From positions 8,076,598 through 8,140,597 of the forward strand of contig OY365810.1 of NCBI GenBank assembly GCA_959347315.1: DNA of 64,000 bases, in the 5' to 3' direction. Of the stretch, positions 20,436 through 32,559 are shown piece by piece. A program made the translations under genes and the position numbers. Position 1 is the first letter of the stretch; each line of letters begins with the position of its first letter. The notes beneath the pieces are model-generated. The model made no database searches. It had not been told where the DNA came from and was given only the letters and a program-made list of their open reading frames with translations. The DNA comes from Bimastos eiseni. Lineage: Eukaryota > Annelida > Clitellata > Crassiclitellata > Lumbricidae.

Positions 20436-21280
20436 TTACTTGTATCGACCGGCGATGTCAAACACTAATATGCGTCCACAACTCAATTCGTTATCACAGA
20501 CAATCAGTCGTGCATTGAGCTCATCGATGAATAACCTTCGCGGATGGTTTAATCCGTGCTTCTTGGCGATGAATTCTCTCTCACATTTCAGAGTCTTTGT
20601 AAGTAACATGATTCGACAGGCTCCTTCGTCAACTATCAGCAACGAACCATCTTTGTGGATTGCCACATTGATCGGAAAGTAAGCTCCAAATTGCAGGTCT
20701 TTATCGGAAGGTGTTATCAATACTTTTCCTTTTCCGTTTATCAAAGCGATTCCGCCTCCTGGACTTCGATCGTAGACCACAACAAAGCGATCGCTGGACA
20801 ACTTAACCGCATGCCAAGGATTGGGTACAGTAAGCATTATAACGCGAACCAGTTGTCCATCTGGAGTTATTTCCAATAGCTTACTTTTATCTAGGACGGC
20901 TAAGATGAGATTCGATTCATCGGTAACAGACAATCGACCCCAATCGTTGCCTTGCCAGACCTTCATTAATATACATCCGTTTATATCGACTCTCAGGATT
21001 TCCATCGGTTGACCATGAGGTTTTCCATCGACAATATACAAGCAATTGTTTCTGGAACATGATACGATGTCTCGCGGTTCCTTTAAATTATCAACCGCAA
21101 AACTGCGTTGAAACCGAAGGCTAGTCCTACTGAAAACTTCTATTTCAGAGTCATATTTTGCTATAGCAAATATGTCATCAGATAAAACCGCCAATCCATG
21201 GAATCCTGTGTTTGACTTTTCTTTTTCACGTCTTCTGATTGTCAAAAGTAATTTCGGATCTGTTTCGAAGACGATGATTT
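20436..21280 (-). CDS. Gene B exon 10: NHL-propeller, subtype I
   Basis: 845 nt, open, ending GRILVFDIAGRYK-TAA. Nearly identical to gene A's propeller. The last codons overlap a consensus donor, ATACAA|GTAAGTATT, which is absent in A; if used it would join downstream sequence in another frame. Confidence 0.8.
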
Positions 21281-24200
21281 CTGCGTTAAAAACAACACAC
21301 ATTACCATCGTTCGCAAATTTTCTGCTGTGCGCCTCTTTGTTCCATCATACCTACTTGATCTCTGAAGAACGGTGTCACGGGCTCAGAGAAGTCGCACCC
21401 TCCATTCTGCTAGCATGGATTTGGGTCTAGTTTGTCTGCAACGCTCCAAAGTAAACTCGAGCATTTTCACTAGTGGGTTCGAAGATGTGGAACGTCTTCC
21501 CTCTGGAGCAGTGCCTGCTTCAAAGAATGCTCTCTGACCCTTCGCACAATGGAGCACCTCTTGACAGACCCCTGAAGATGTGTTATATAAATCTCCGAAA
21601 GAGTAAATAAATTTACATGTACATAGGCCTATGATTATGTAATGTAATCGAATATTTATATAGCCCCCTTAAAGATATCTAGGTACTCAGAGACGCTCTC
21701 TGCGCTAGCATATATAATGTTAACTGCCATTATGATTGCATCAAAACAAAAGTTTGCGAACAAACTGCTTGACCTTGTACTTTGTTTGTGTCTGTTTGTG
21801 TGTATGTGTGCGTGTGTGCGCGCATATGTATGCATTCGTGTATTTGTGTGTGTAAACGTATGTATATGCATGTGTTTATAACTAAAACTGACATCATAAT
21901 AACAAGTAATAATTCAACAAAATTTGAATCTTTCTGTTGATATGTATGCTTCTCTGTTTTAAAGTTTGTGTTTCTGCGTGTTAATTTCTGTAAGCCATCG
22001 ATTTCAAACAACGTGAAGCTGGTTTCTGTCCTGGACTTTAGCAATGCGTTTGATGATGTGAACCTTGCATAAATGTTATTCACTTTTGTGGAGTGAACGG
22101 GAGACCGTTACAATGTGCTAGCTCTTTAGTTGGTTCTCATTATTATGTCCGTTTGAACATCACTCACATTCCATGTCCCACATGGCTCAATGTAATCAAG
22201 TGGACTGATGAAAAGAATAATGTTTGGCTAGAACCCGGATTGCATCATTTTCTCATTCATTCAGCTTCCATTTAGGCATGTTTCTTTTCATATCAATCCA
22301 GCTCAAAGTTTTACGCATTCATTTCGTCAATTAATCCAGTTTCTAATTAAAACAATGTCGGACTATAGAATCTTCCTACTATCGAACGTTCGGACTATCG
22401 AACCTTCGGAACATCGAACCTTCAGACTATCGAACCTTCGAACAATCGAACCTTCCGATTATCGATCGGACACCAGTCAACTGTTGAGAGTGATGTGCAT
22501 TGCCTATGACAAGGATGTAAACTTAGGTTTTCTCCCCAATATATTCTTTCATTTACCCGCAAGTTGTCCATTAAGAAAGTGACAAAATCATTCATTTGAC
22601 AATATTGATTTACTCTAAGTTTCTGTGCCTCGCTGACCGAAAAAATTATTGAAAATCTCTTACATTGCATCGCTAGTTGATGCAAAACTACTACGACTTA
22701 AATCAACAGACAAGAAAACAATAACTGAAACTCACTTTCGTTTTTTGTAAAATCATTCATGTATATTGTGACACCGGTGGGGACAACTGTTGATTCAGAC
22801 GACAGTATTCCATCGAAACATTGCTTGAAATACGTGACAAGTTTATCAACTAATATGTTGGATGAATACATAGTTTGCAAATTTGTTTGTGCATTTTTTG
22901 ACAGGCACCAAAACCAGATCACAATTCCATTGTCCTCCTGATGACAATAAGGGGCGATGATAATTTCATCATCTGTGATTTCTGATGTAGCGCTTTGACT
23001 GCTAGAAAGTGGCACTCCTTGCCGCTTGTTCAGTTCGTCGATCAGCATGGCTTCCATTTCTTTCAACGCATCCATGTTCTTGCTGGACGATCTAGCGAGA
23101 AAACTAAACGATTGTTTGACCAGCTTTGTCGATACCTTTGACTTAACAAGAACTAAAAGTACATGAAATACATGAAATTAAAATTAAAATCACATTTCTC
23201 TGGCTATTATCAGAACAAATGCTTATATTTGACAAAATACGAAACATGAAAGATGGAGAGCCAATGTTTGTTCGTTGACCAAAGGTTGCATATGCATGCA
23301 ATATTAAAATCACGAGGAATGATTCAAATGCTATAATCCTTCAGCGGTGGCAGGATATTTCCTGCGAGATATGAGTTGCATTAGTTTCCATTAGCTTACT
23401 GCATGCCTGATGAACTCATACTTTAAACAGTACCGATATCACTTTTGAATTATTAGGACGGCATCGTCACCAACAAATGAATATTATTACATTGCTATTT
23501 TTAATATCTTGAGGTTAATGAAGTACAGTATTACAGGAGCCATATCTGCATCTACTGTCCTCCAAGCCTAGCGACACTACTGCAGCTGACAAAAACCAAT
23601 TTAAACACATCGTTTCTACTTGTAATTTGTGTATGTCGTGGTTCATTTTCTATGCCTCATTCCGTGCTACTTTTTGTAGATGTAAGAGATTATAGCGCAT
23701 CAACCTACTCATCATAATTAAATAAAGGCAAGAAAATGGATTAAAAATAATCGTTACCTCCTCCTTCTACCAAAAGTTCGGCAATAAAATTCTGTTCAGT
23801 TTCACGAAGGCTTTCTAGAACCCTTTGGCCTTTGTCCTGGTTGAACTTAATTGCGCTCATCCAATGTGTAAGTTCACTATTTCTAAAGAAGCTGCCAGGC
23901 TGATTGATTAGCTGCAATCGTTCTTCATCCGTTATGCAATTTTTCTTGTGAAGCAGATCTATTAAACGACCCGAGTCTATGTTCTCCACCAGGAACTGAT
24001 GGTTGCTTATAATCATACGACGTTCTGTTCAAAGAATACAAAAAAGTAAAGAAACGCAATAACACGCAGTATACTTACAAATATGTACCCGCTCTGGTCT
24101 GAAATGATGTACAATCCCATCACATTATGTGATGTGCATGATATACTCTGGTTTAAATTTTTACCTGAACCACACAAGCGCAGGTGTCCGGGCAGTACGC

Positions 24201-24900
24201 CGCAGGACAGTTTGCCGACGACAGTACGCCGCGGAAAATTGTTGAAAATGAAGATGTATAGCGTAATGCTACGAAAATGAAGATGCATTGCGTAATGCTA
24301 TGCATCTTCATTTCAACAATTTTCCGCGGCATACTGTCCTCGGCAAACTGTCCTGCGGCGTACTGCCCGGACACCTTCGCTTGTGTGGCTGCCGACGGTG
24401 AAATTCGATTCCTATAATGACTCGTCATCATTGGCTCATACTGTACTTGTAATCATTCTGCGGTTTGCCAGTTTGAAATTAAACGAAGTTTGTTATTAAT
24501 TCGCCACAAGGCATTTCGCCGCGAGGGGCTGACAGTTCGCCGTGAATCAAGGATATATTTTTATATAGCACACCATTAAGATACTGAGAACAGTCAAAGC
24601 TTTTTAAAGTTTATAGGCAACACACGATAGAAATTTTATTAAGCAAATGAAATTTTAAACATAATTGTCAAGTGAATGATTAGGTTCCTGAATTAGTCGT
24701 ATTTCAGTTATTTCGCAGTCTCCGCTTTTAAGAAGCGTCAGGGCCAATTAGTATGGCTCTGGCAGGTGGAATGAATTTGTGACGCTAGAACGATACAATG
24801 TGAGTTGTTGGAATTTGGGACGTTAAACTGATAAATCGCCTTAAGAAGCGTCGGCGTAGGCCTTTAAAGTTAGTCAATGCTTTGTTAAGTAAGCAGCCGC

Positions 24901-24948
<48 letters not shown>

Positions 24949-27900
24949 TTCGCAGACTGTGCTTTTAAGATGCGTCGGTTCAGGCCTTTAAATTCGGCTT
25001 TTGAGAAACGCCGGCCTTTAAACTTTAAATTTAGCAAATGTTTGATTAATTCGCGGCGGGCCAACGGCGCGAATTGCCATTGAACCGAAGCGCATTGTTC
25101 AACCATCCCAAAGAAATTAATGTTAAAAGGAAGAAATACTTTTGTGATATTTTTTCACAAAGGTCAAAGCATCAATCTATAGGTGGAGCAATTCAATCTA
25201 AGTAATATTACAACGCCAACAATCTATATAAAAAACTGTATGTAGGGAAAGCTCACCTTGAGGAGAGTATGTGGTGTTTGTGTCTTCGGGCTTAGCATTG
25301 AGCTGTTCTAACTGAGTTGTTGCAAAGATGTATCTGTCGTCTAGCTCTTTTCTTTGAAGTTTCTCAATGTCCAATTCATCTTGTAGCTTCAGAATTTGTT
25401 CATCTAACAATGATTTATCTTCCAGTATTCTATTTTGAGTTTCAATGAGGTCAAGCTTTTCTGCTTCAGCCAACTCTAAACATTTTTCATTCTCTTTCAG
25501 ACGCACTAAAAGATTATTCGTATTTTCCTGTGCCTGATGTAACTGAATTTCTAACTCATTCCTCATTCTGTTCTCTTTTTTCAGTGTTTCGCATAATTCA
25601 TTCAACTTGTCTCGTTCAGTACTCAATAAAATCATCTCGTTATTGCTTTTCTTGAAACTTTCTTCAGACTTACGAAGTTCATATTCGGTTGACGTTAAAC
25701 TGGCATTCAGTTCGACCATTTGTTGCTGAAAAAAGTGTTTATCGCATTCTGCTTTCGTCAATTTATTTTCCATTTCTATTATTTCAGTTTTTTTCATAAG
25801 GTTCTCTTCGTTTAATCGCTTGAACTTCGCTTTTTCATCGTGTATATCAGCCTTCAGTTTGTTGATCTTCTCTTCCAGTTGCATCCGATCCTCAGTACTT
25901 TGTGATCTTTCGCTGATTAATTCCTGTTGCATGGAATGCAATTGTGTTTGGTAAACCTCATTTAACGATGCAGTGGCGGAGTATTTACTGACGTTTTCTC
26001 GCAACTGTTCCAGTTCCGCGTCTGAAACGACTTTTCTTGCGATGGTTTCTTTCCTCATTCGATGACATTCTTTAAAATAAAATAAATCAGTTATAATCGT
26101 TGGTGATAACGAGAATTTGCTCTGTAACTTGTTCTGAAATAGGCCTAGGCCTAGTACGACCACTTTATTTTAAATCATAAGTCGTTTCTGCTGTTAATTG
26201 AAAACAATTTGGTTGTCTGACTATAATTATGATATTGAGCTTCACTCTGGTATATTCTTCAAAGATATTGGTAAGTTGAGACACCTGATGTCGACAACCT
26301 GGCCAGAGCTTTTGTCCATCTGAGCCATATGACCCACATTGAATTCGTTTCATTCTTCATCGGAATAAATACTTCATTTGTGCTAAATCTTAAAAGTGTA
26401 AGAAAATCGATATTCACCTTCAAGTAAAGTACGGAAACTCATTTTTGAACTATCTTCTACTTTGTCCAAGCGAGAGAGGTCAACAGATGCGACTTTGGTA
26501 ACTATTTCTATCTTCAGATGAGGCTCAAGTGTTTGCAACCTTGATTGAAGCGTGTCTCCACCAGTCTAAAAATATCAGTAAATTGTAGATTACATGTATA
26601 TTGACGTCAAAGTGTAAGTAACAACAGTCTCAAGTGTATAACATTTATTGCATTTTGTTTTACGATCCCATGTCAAGTTACATTTGATGAATTACGCCTC
26701 TAAGAATTTATTGAGATAGCTACTACCTATTAGTTCACGTCTTTGCAGTCAATCAGTTGGATATAACTTCTATGCAGGTGATACACTAGGTATCCTATCA
26801 AAAGGGCGAAAATTAAACGGGCGCAATCAAAAGGGCATTATCAAAAGGGCGAAAATAATAAGGGCGAACGATCAAAAGAGCGCACGTTTAAAAAGGCGAC
26901 AATCGAAAGAGCGCACTTTTAAAAAGGCGACAATCGAAAGGCCGCGCGTTCAAAAGGGCGACAAACAATGGGCGAACTTTCAAAAGGGCGAAAATCAAAT
27001 AAATAAACATAACGAGTCAGAGAACATCTTGTAATCCATGACAAACAATGGATGACGTACCCTGCTTCACACCGTCTACCTTTCCGGCGGAAGAGGACGC
27101 ATTGTTCGTTTCTACATGTTCATATGTTTGATTTGGATATTGTTTTAATATAATTTTTTTCAAATTACTCCTTGTTCGTTCTCCATCAAAATGCTACAAT
27201 ATGCATAATCGTGATATACATAGAATTAGTCGTTTTTTTTAACTTATACCTGGGCGTGTGACAAAAGCCCTGATCTCTAGTCGCCATGAATAATGTAATT
27301 CAATTCTCACTGGCATTACAAATTCCAACTTGCAGAAACTCCAGAGTGTTCAGAATTCCTTGGCTAGAGTTATTACTTATACATCAAACTATGAGCATAT
27401 AACTCTTGTGTTCAAAACATTGCATTGGCTTCCCGTTCGTCTGAGAATCTCTTTCATACTTGGTCTTATTGTCTACTAAACACTGAATTATGGTAAATCA
27501 CAGTTCAAAAACTCATAATCATTCAACTCGGTCATCTATCGGCCTTTCTTTGGCTGTTCCGCGGACAAGGACTGTCCTTGGTCGTCGGGCTTTCTCGGGG
27601 GCTGGATCCAGGTTCTGGAACTTCCTCCCTGAGTCTGTTCGATTTGCTCAGTCTGCTTCTTTGCTTCGATCTCGACTCATTATTAATATTGATATCAATA
27701 TTAATAATAGATGATGCAAATATATGATAATGAGGTCAATTCTCGCTAAGTATCAGACTGAATTGACATAATATATCTACCCATAATAAAGATAGTGATG
27801 TTGATCGACAATAAAGACCTTTATATGAAAGGGGTTAATAGGCCTACCATCCGAAATTGAACTACTTTCTTTTTTGTCTTTTTTGCAACAACGCGTATCG

Positions 27901-30900
27901 ACTTGGCATCCTGTTGAACTGCGATTGACTGGGTGTCTGGCTTTGGTGGTGGAATTGGTTTCGACAACGAACGTGGCGAAACAAGTATATGTCCAGTTTT
28001 AGGCGAAGTTTTCGACGGAGTAACTGGCGATGAAGAGGATATCAATGTTACGGGTTTCTCTTCATGTTCAATAAGCACTATTGTTTGCAGTTCCTTGCAT
28101 ATACCTGTTGTGTCTTGCATTGCATGTGACTCTGTTGCGCCGTCAGAAGCTGAATCTGTGAATTCAGTCAAGTACAAACTAAGATTGTATTGGAACCTTC
28201 AAAAATTGGAAGCAATGCATTCGTTCATCATTGTCTGTAATTTCTTGGTTGCTTCTTGAAGCATTGAAAGTAATCAGTAATAAAAAAATGAATATATTTA
28301 CTCTTTCTCCATATTCGAAAACAGGTTTCCATGAAATCAACGACGCGATCCACTTCTCCTTTCACTTCATGTAGCCTATTTGCCAGTGGAGCGAGTAGGC
28401 CTACATGTAAGTGTTTTACCACACAAGGAGGTGACAACAGCGTATGAATACAGTGCCAATGAAAAGAAATTTATACTGCATGGATTCTATCATATATTTA
28501 TCATCTGCGGGCCTTTTCCATAACTGCTTCAATTCGTGCAATACCAAGGGATTGAAGTGAAGTTCGAAAGCCAGGAAGTAGATTAACACGATTCTATGAA
28601 TATATATCGCCTGAATATTTGACTTACAGATTATGGCTAATTCAAGAATACCATATTGAGTAATTCCCAATATTGTCTAATCTTGGACATAAGTAAGTTA
28701 GGGTCAGATACCAGAGTCTATAGCGACAACGTCGCTCTAACTGCTTTATTATTATTCGCCTAGACAATGCTACGAGTCTACGATGAACTGTTGAACTTGA
28801 AGCTGCCTCGGAGCAGGAAGTTTTGGCGCAGCACGTTTTGGCGCACATCTATGATACAATATATAGTATAATATGAAGCATGATCAATGAAAATAATTAT
28901 GTAAACTGGGATCTGGAATGATGAAGTGAATCATGATTAAATAGAGGCCGGATGAATTCGAGAATTATTCTTGCCTTGGAACCATTTTAGTCACAATCTT
29001 TTCATTAATCCCGAATTCAATTAGGCATTATTATTTTCGTCAAAACGGCTTTGCCAAAACTTTACGTACCGAAGCAGCGGTTCTGCAGCACAACAGTTTT
29101 ATCACACGTGTACATTACTCCAGAGAAAGCAATTCATAGTTGTACCTGATAGATTTCTGAGCTTCCTTGTCAGATGATCCTGACCAGATTCTTTTAGCGC
29201 TTCTAGAAATTTCTCAAAGTCTTTTGGAGACTTTTTACTGAGAAGTCCAAGCAGCATCTCATTCTTCTGGAAAGAGTTCTTCATACAGAATATACGCTCT
29301 CTCTCGCGAACGGTTAACACTTGTTGTTGGTAGAGCAGTGATATTAGTCCACTTGCAGCGTCCAATTCCTCTGAGAGCCACATGAAATTCCGGCAAATCA
29401 AGTTCTTGTGAACTGAGGTATCATCTCTATTTGTCTTGTCACACGCTTGAACGAATTAAGAATATATTTTCAAATAATCTCCAAAGAAATATAACGAATA
29501 AAGACAATTAATTTGATTCTGATTATGAACAACCGTTTTTCTTGACACACAGTTGTGCCCTTCAAAATAAATGTTAAGCAATAAAGCAGGTATTTAATTA
29601 AATTAAAATCACAACTAATTATTTTTATAATAATCATGAATTGCTATAATCATAATTATCACCAGAGTTCTACTTGGCCTGTTCGTTGGAAGGTGCTGGT
29701 AGGTCTGTCTATAAATAACCCATTGACTCCTGGTATAGGTAGGTTGGTGAGTTTGCTGCGGAAGTTAAAGACTGTTGCGTGCCAAATGTCCAGATGCATA
29801 GTCGAGACAAAATTTTGGGTTGTTTAGACCGAGGTAGAGCAGCTGCTGTCAACCGAAACTGTTGTATTCGCCTGGTGCCCTCAAAGAAAAGCTCGACTCG
29901 TATGGTGAAAGCCTTGCGTTGAGTTTTATCGAATAGGTTGTATCTTACTACTGTTTAAAATTCGCGAATATACTTATATTTTATTTTACCTTGTTGTTTT
30001 CGTCTTTCAACATAGAAACGTATAACAGAATGCATGCTTCAAGTTCCTTTGTGTGTATATACAATTATTCGCAAATACTTCATACATACCGTCTTCACCG
30101 GATACCAGAATTTGATATAGATGTTGTTGGTTCGTGTGTTTAACGAGTGCTAAGAAACATTCGTAGACATCTCTTGGTTTTCTGGCTATGATGCTCAGTA
30201 GTTCCTCATTGGCTCTGATTGGAGTGGACTGCAAATGCTGGATCTGCTCTAACTCCTTCGATGATAATTTCTTGTCCTGATACATCATTGCTATTATGTC
30301 TCCCAGACAAGACAGGTTGGTAACCAGTTGATTGTATTTCAGTTGAATTCTCTGACCATGTTCTTCTACAATTAGCACACAGAATTGCAACCAAGACAAT
30401 AGTAAGCCTACCTGAATAATTTGTAATGGCCTATATCGGTTCAACCCATATATTCCGGGTACAATAAATCCATATTTGTCTTCATTACTACATGTCATGT
30501 ATACTTGATTGATTCAATTTGTGTGTACATATTATTCTCATGAATGTATCTATTAATCTCAAATTTTACAAATTGCATTTTGGGAACGCCTCAAAAGCGA
30601 TATGAACATGCTTGTTTTGAAGGCTTTTGAACACAGGCGTATTAACATGGCTAAGAACCTAATAAATTGAGCAAGCAGATGTTACTCAACCTTGAATCTC
30701 TAAGGATACTGATACTGACAGTAAATTAATGACTGATAAAATCCCTGAAAAACATAGGATATTTATCTCTTAGCTCCTTCTCTTTGTTTTACGCTACAGC
30801 ATCCTTGGTTTTATTTGAGAATAATGGTCCCAAAGCTGAACCTCTCTCAATTGGAGTAGTGTCATCTACGATTGTTGGAAAATTCTTTGTTCCATGGCAA

Positions 30901-31496
30901 ATACTTTTAGAAATACTTTTATTTTACTTTATACTTGTTACAGCAGAAATATTAGTTGCAAATAATTGCATTCTATTTCATTGAATCATTGTATTTTTCT
31001 GCGTTGTATTGCGTTTTATTTTATTCTGTAATGGTTCATGGTCTAATTTGCAGCATTCTGTGATGGTTCATGGTTAAATTTGTAGTATCGTCCATTTGAT
31101 TATATTTAACACTAGACTCGTATAACTTTAACACAAGTCTGGTCTAACTTTAATCTATTCTCATCCAACCTCCATTATATAACATTGCTGCTCTATTAGA
31201 GACTAACCTGTAAGCAATAGTTTATTTCGGAATACAGATAAAACGTTGATTTTTAGAGAATGTGGCTTACATTTCCATTACGATAACAAGCCATCCTACA
31301 TTGACTATGCCTATAACAATTTAACAGGATGCCAAAACTACTGATAATGACTGAACTGATTATTTCTGTCAATGAAAATTTGTATTAGTACGAAGTTACC
31401 TTCCTGTTGTGAAATTTGAAAGAATTTTGTTTCTTCTTCAGCAAGTTGTAGAGCAAAATGCCACAGTTGATCTCTTCGCGACGGACACCCAGACAT
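20436..31496 (-). CDS. Gene B: paralogue of gene A
   Basis: Exons: 31400-31496, 30090-30365, 29146-29445, exon 4 (28302-28364 or 28302-28400), 27848-28178, 26418-26565, 25257-26069, 23758-24024, 22736-23152, 20436-21280. The nine large exons are open, keep the lengths and phases of gene A, and have GT-AG borders. Same order: leader, CARD1, CARD2, linker, coiled coil, CARD3, alpha/beta domain, propeller. Exon 4, with donor AAGA|GTAAAT, leaves phase 1 while exon 5 needs phase 2, so the visible splice sites shift the frame after CARD2. Either an unseen junction is used or the product stops early. The propeller ends GRYK-TAA. Role as for gene A. Confidence 0.7.
21281..22735. other. Gene B intron 9
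   Basis: Same succession as in A: LINE 3' end (21390-21605), GT-rich tract (about 21780-21880), RT motif-A relic (22018-22072, LDFSNAFDDVN) and the half foldback element (22265-22465). About 180 bases present after the propeller exon in A and D are missing here. Confidence 0.6.
22736..23152 (-). CDS. Gene B exon 9: alpha/beta domain
   Basis: 417 nt, one codon shorter than A in the KRQG segment. GIVIWFWCLSKNAQTNLQ and GVTIYMNDFTKNE are conserved. Donor GAAA|GTGAGT fits the phase of both downstream propeller exons. Confidence 0.7.
23758..24024 (-). CDS. Gene B exon 8: CARD3
   Basis: 267 nt, open: HQFLVENIDSGRLIDLLHKK, CITDEERLQLI, DKGQRVLESLRETEQNFIAE. Acceptor TTGAACAG, donor GGAG|GTAACG. 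Confidence 0.8.
24170..25085. mobile_element. Foldback-type element in intron 7 (unit B) with near-perfect hairpin
   Basis: Arms 24171-24256 and 24303-24388 are nearly perfect reverse complements of about 86 bp, made of GGACAGTTTGCCG-type iterons. A loop of about 46 bp contains a short duplication (AATGAAGATG). Further related motifs follow at 24495-24545 (GCCGCAAGGCATTTCGCCGC), then a (TA)n tract (24903-24946) and a right-end remnant near 25050. Confidence 0.7.
25257..26069 (-). CDS. Gene B exon 7: coiled coil
   Basis: 813 nt, open, same length as A. Changes cluster in LLSTERDKLNE, IQLHQAQENTNN and RILEDKSLLDEQ. The heptad pattern is maintained. Confidence 0.8.
26418..26565 (-). CDS. Gene B exon 6: connector
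   Basis: 148 nt, open, TGGDTLQSRLQTLEPHLKIE at its start; phase 0 to phase 1, as in A. Confidence 0.7.
26799..26996. repeat. GGGCG iteron array (unit B)
   Basis: Longer than the unit A array by about two iterons, with a duplicated piece (GCGCACKTTTAAAAAGGCGA type). Confidence 0.7.
27058..27690 (+). mobile_element. LINE relic with LTR mostly deleted (unit B)
   Basis: The RT 5' part and most of the LTR are missing: sequence jumps from GGATGACGT to ACCCTGCTTCACACCGTC. The remaining LINE encodes LQKLQSVQNSLARVITYTSN, YEHITLVFKTLHWLPVRLRI and GRRAFSGAGSRFWNFLPESV, with stops. It lies in intron 5 like its counterparts in A and D. Confidence 0.75.
27848..28178 (-). CDS. Gene B exon 5: proline-rich linker
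   Basis: 331 nt, two codons shorter than A. YLTEFTDSASDGATESHAMQ, then the shared SKPIPPPKPDTQSIAV segment and a KKTKKK basic cluster. Donor ATG|GTAGGC, phase 0. Confidence 0.7.
28302..28400 (-). CDS. Gene B exon 4 candidate: amphipathic helix, frame conflict
   Basis: Open stretch GLLAPLANRLHEVKGEVDRV followed by VDFMETCFRIWRK, using acceptor ATGTAG or an internal one at 28365. The donor A|GTAAAT leaves one base, whereas exon 5 requires two. The reading frame through the helix looks conserved with copy D, so B may have lost coding continuity here, or the true junction is different. Confidence 0.4.
28795..29075. mobile_element. Foldback-type element with GCGCCAAAACG iterons (unit B)
   Basis: The left end reads GGAGCAGGAAGTTTTGGCGC and AGCACGTTTTGGCGCAC; the right end reads GTCAAAACGGCTTTGCCAAA. 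Inner sequence includes TTTCATTAATCCCGAATTCAA and AGGCATTATTATTTTC. A longer version lies at 58735-59400; unit A has no insertion here. Confidence 0.6.
29146..29445 (-). CDS. Gene B exon 3: CARD2
   Basis: A 300-nt phase 1-1 exon, open: LDAASGLISLLYQQQVLT, QKNEMLLGLLSKKS, FEKFLEALKESGQDHL. Donor TCAG|GTACAA. Confidence 0.8.
30090..30365 (-). CDS. Gene B exon 2: CARD1
   Basis: A 276-nt phase 1-1 exon, open. Differs from A mainly in the third helix (DKKLSSKELEQIQ for KEKLTMKELEQIQ) and the end (KHTNQQHLYQILVSGED). Acceptor TTGTAG, donor GACG|GTATGT. Confidence 0.8.
31400..31496 (-). CDS. Gene B exon 1: start and leader helix
   Basis: Starts MSGCPSRRDQLWHFALQLAE; 97 coding bases, donor GAAG|GTAACT. 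Differs from A at a few residues (FFQISQQ for FIQIAQH). Confidence 0.8.
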
Positions 31497-31559
31497 TTTA
31501 ATCCCTCAGCTTCTGTATCACATTATTTTGAGAAACAGTGTTTATTTATCACACTGCAG

Positions 31560-32085
31560 GATCTATATAATTTGCTTACGTTAACATTATGGTAATGGCA
31601 GACGTAGCAATAGTGTGCCCTTTTACACTTCGCCATATCACAAATTTTCAGCAGTTAACAGATGCGCATACAAACGAACACAAGCAAAAAGCAGATGTCA
31701 CACACACATGACTACACACATACATATATGCATGTATGTATATGCAACAAAATAGTTCATATTCATGGCTTGGTCCTTTGAGTTATAATAGCCGATCGAT
31801 TTAATAAAATTGTTATAGTGTTGTGTACACCAGCAGTCGTGTAATATATTGTATAATGCGCTCATATAATTAACTGCAAGTTAGTCGTGTAAGCGTAATG
31901 TATTGCATAGCAGACGCACACACAAACAAAGATACACACACAAACACGAAAGCAAATATATATATATATACACAATAACTGGTCTTATCGTTATTCTGTT
32001 TCAACGTATTTGGTGATCGTTGGACCTATCACTTCTTTGCGATTGTAAGGGCCACACAATAAATCTCTAGTAGACACAAAGATAA
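31560..32085. other. Upstream of gene B exon 1
   Basis: CA-rich stretches and one copy of the ACACAAACATAGATAC-type motif near 31925-31950, then a (TA)n tract at 31955. No gene recognised. Confidence 0.45.
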
Positions 32086-32185
32086 TTATGTTGATCATAT
32101 TAGTGATCTTTAGGATGCTTGGCCAAGGTTACCTGAAGAGGCCTTTATTAGGCAGAGACCAACAGAGTAGGCCTACGAGGACTAT

Positions 32186-32490
32186 TGATCACTGGACGAT
32201 TGCTCACCGGACGATTGATCACTGGACGATTGATCACTTGACGATTATTTATACAAATCGTTATAACAGACAAACAATGACTGACATTGCATTTAAAAAG
32301 ATGGGAAATATGAAAGACACCATACAAATTATCGTAGTAGCAACTGAAGGAATGAATGCCAGATTGATGTTGGAGTATAAGGGATTCGTACTAACGAACC
32401 TTCGGACTATCGAACCCTCGGACTCTAGAACCCTAGGCAGTCTCGAGATTGCATTAACATTCGGACTATCGAACCTTCGCACCATCTCAA
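32186..32490. repeat. GATCACTGGACGATT iterons and TATCGAACCTTCGG iterons
   Basis: Four 15-bp iterons GATCACTGGACGATT-like at 32186-32246, and about 150 bp later two to three copies of ACTATCGAACCTTCG-like iterons (32400-32485). The two iteron families thus sit in one element. A shorter version without the second family is at 43630-43675. Confidence 0.6.
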
Positions 32491-32559
32491 CGTTGTGCAC
32501 GAGAGGTATAAACATGACAGATACACTACCTGTAGGTCTACATAATATTATCTAGTTCT

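Noticed and set aside
20440..21366. Plus-strand ORFs opposite the propeller exons
   Set aside because: Antisense shadows of the well-conserved minus-strand propeller; same at 2710-3282 and 49248-49820.
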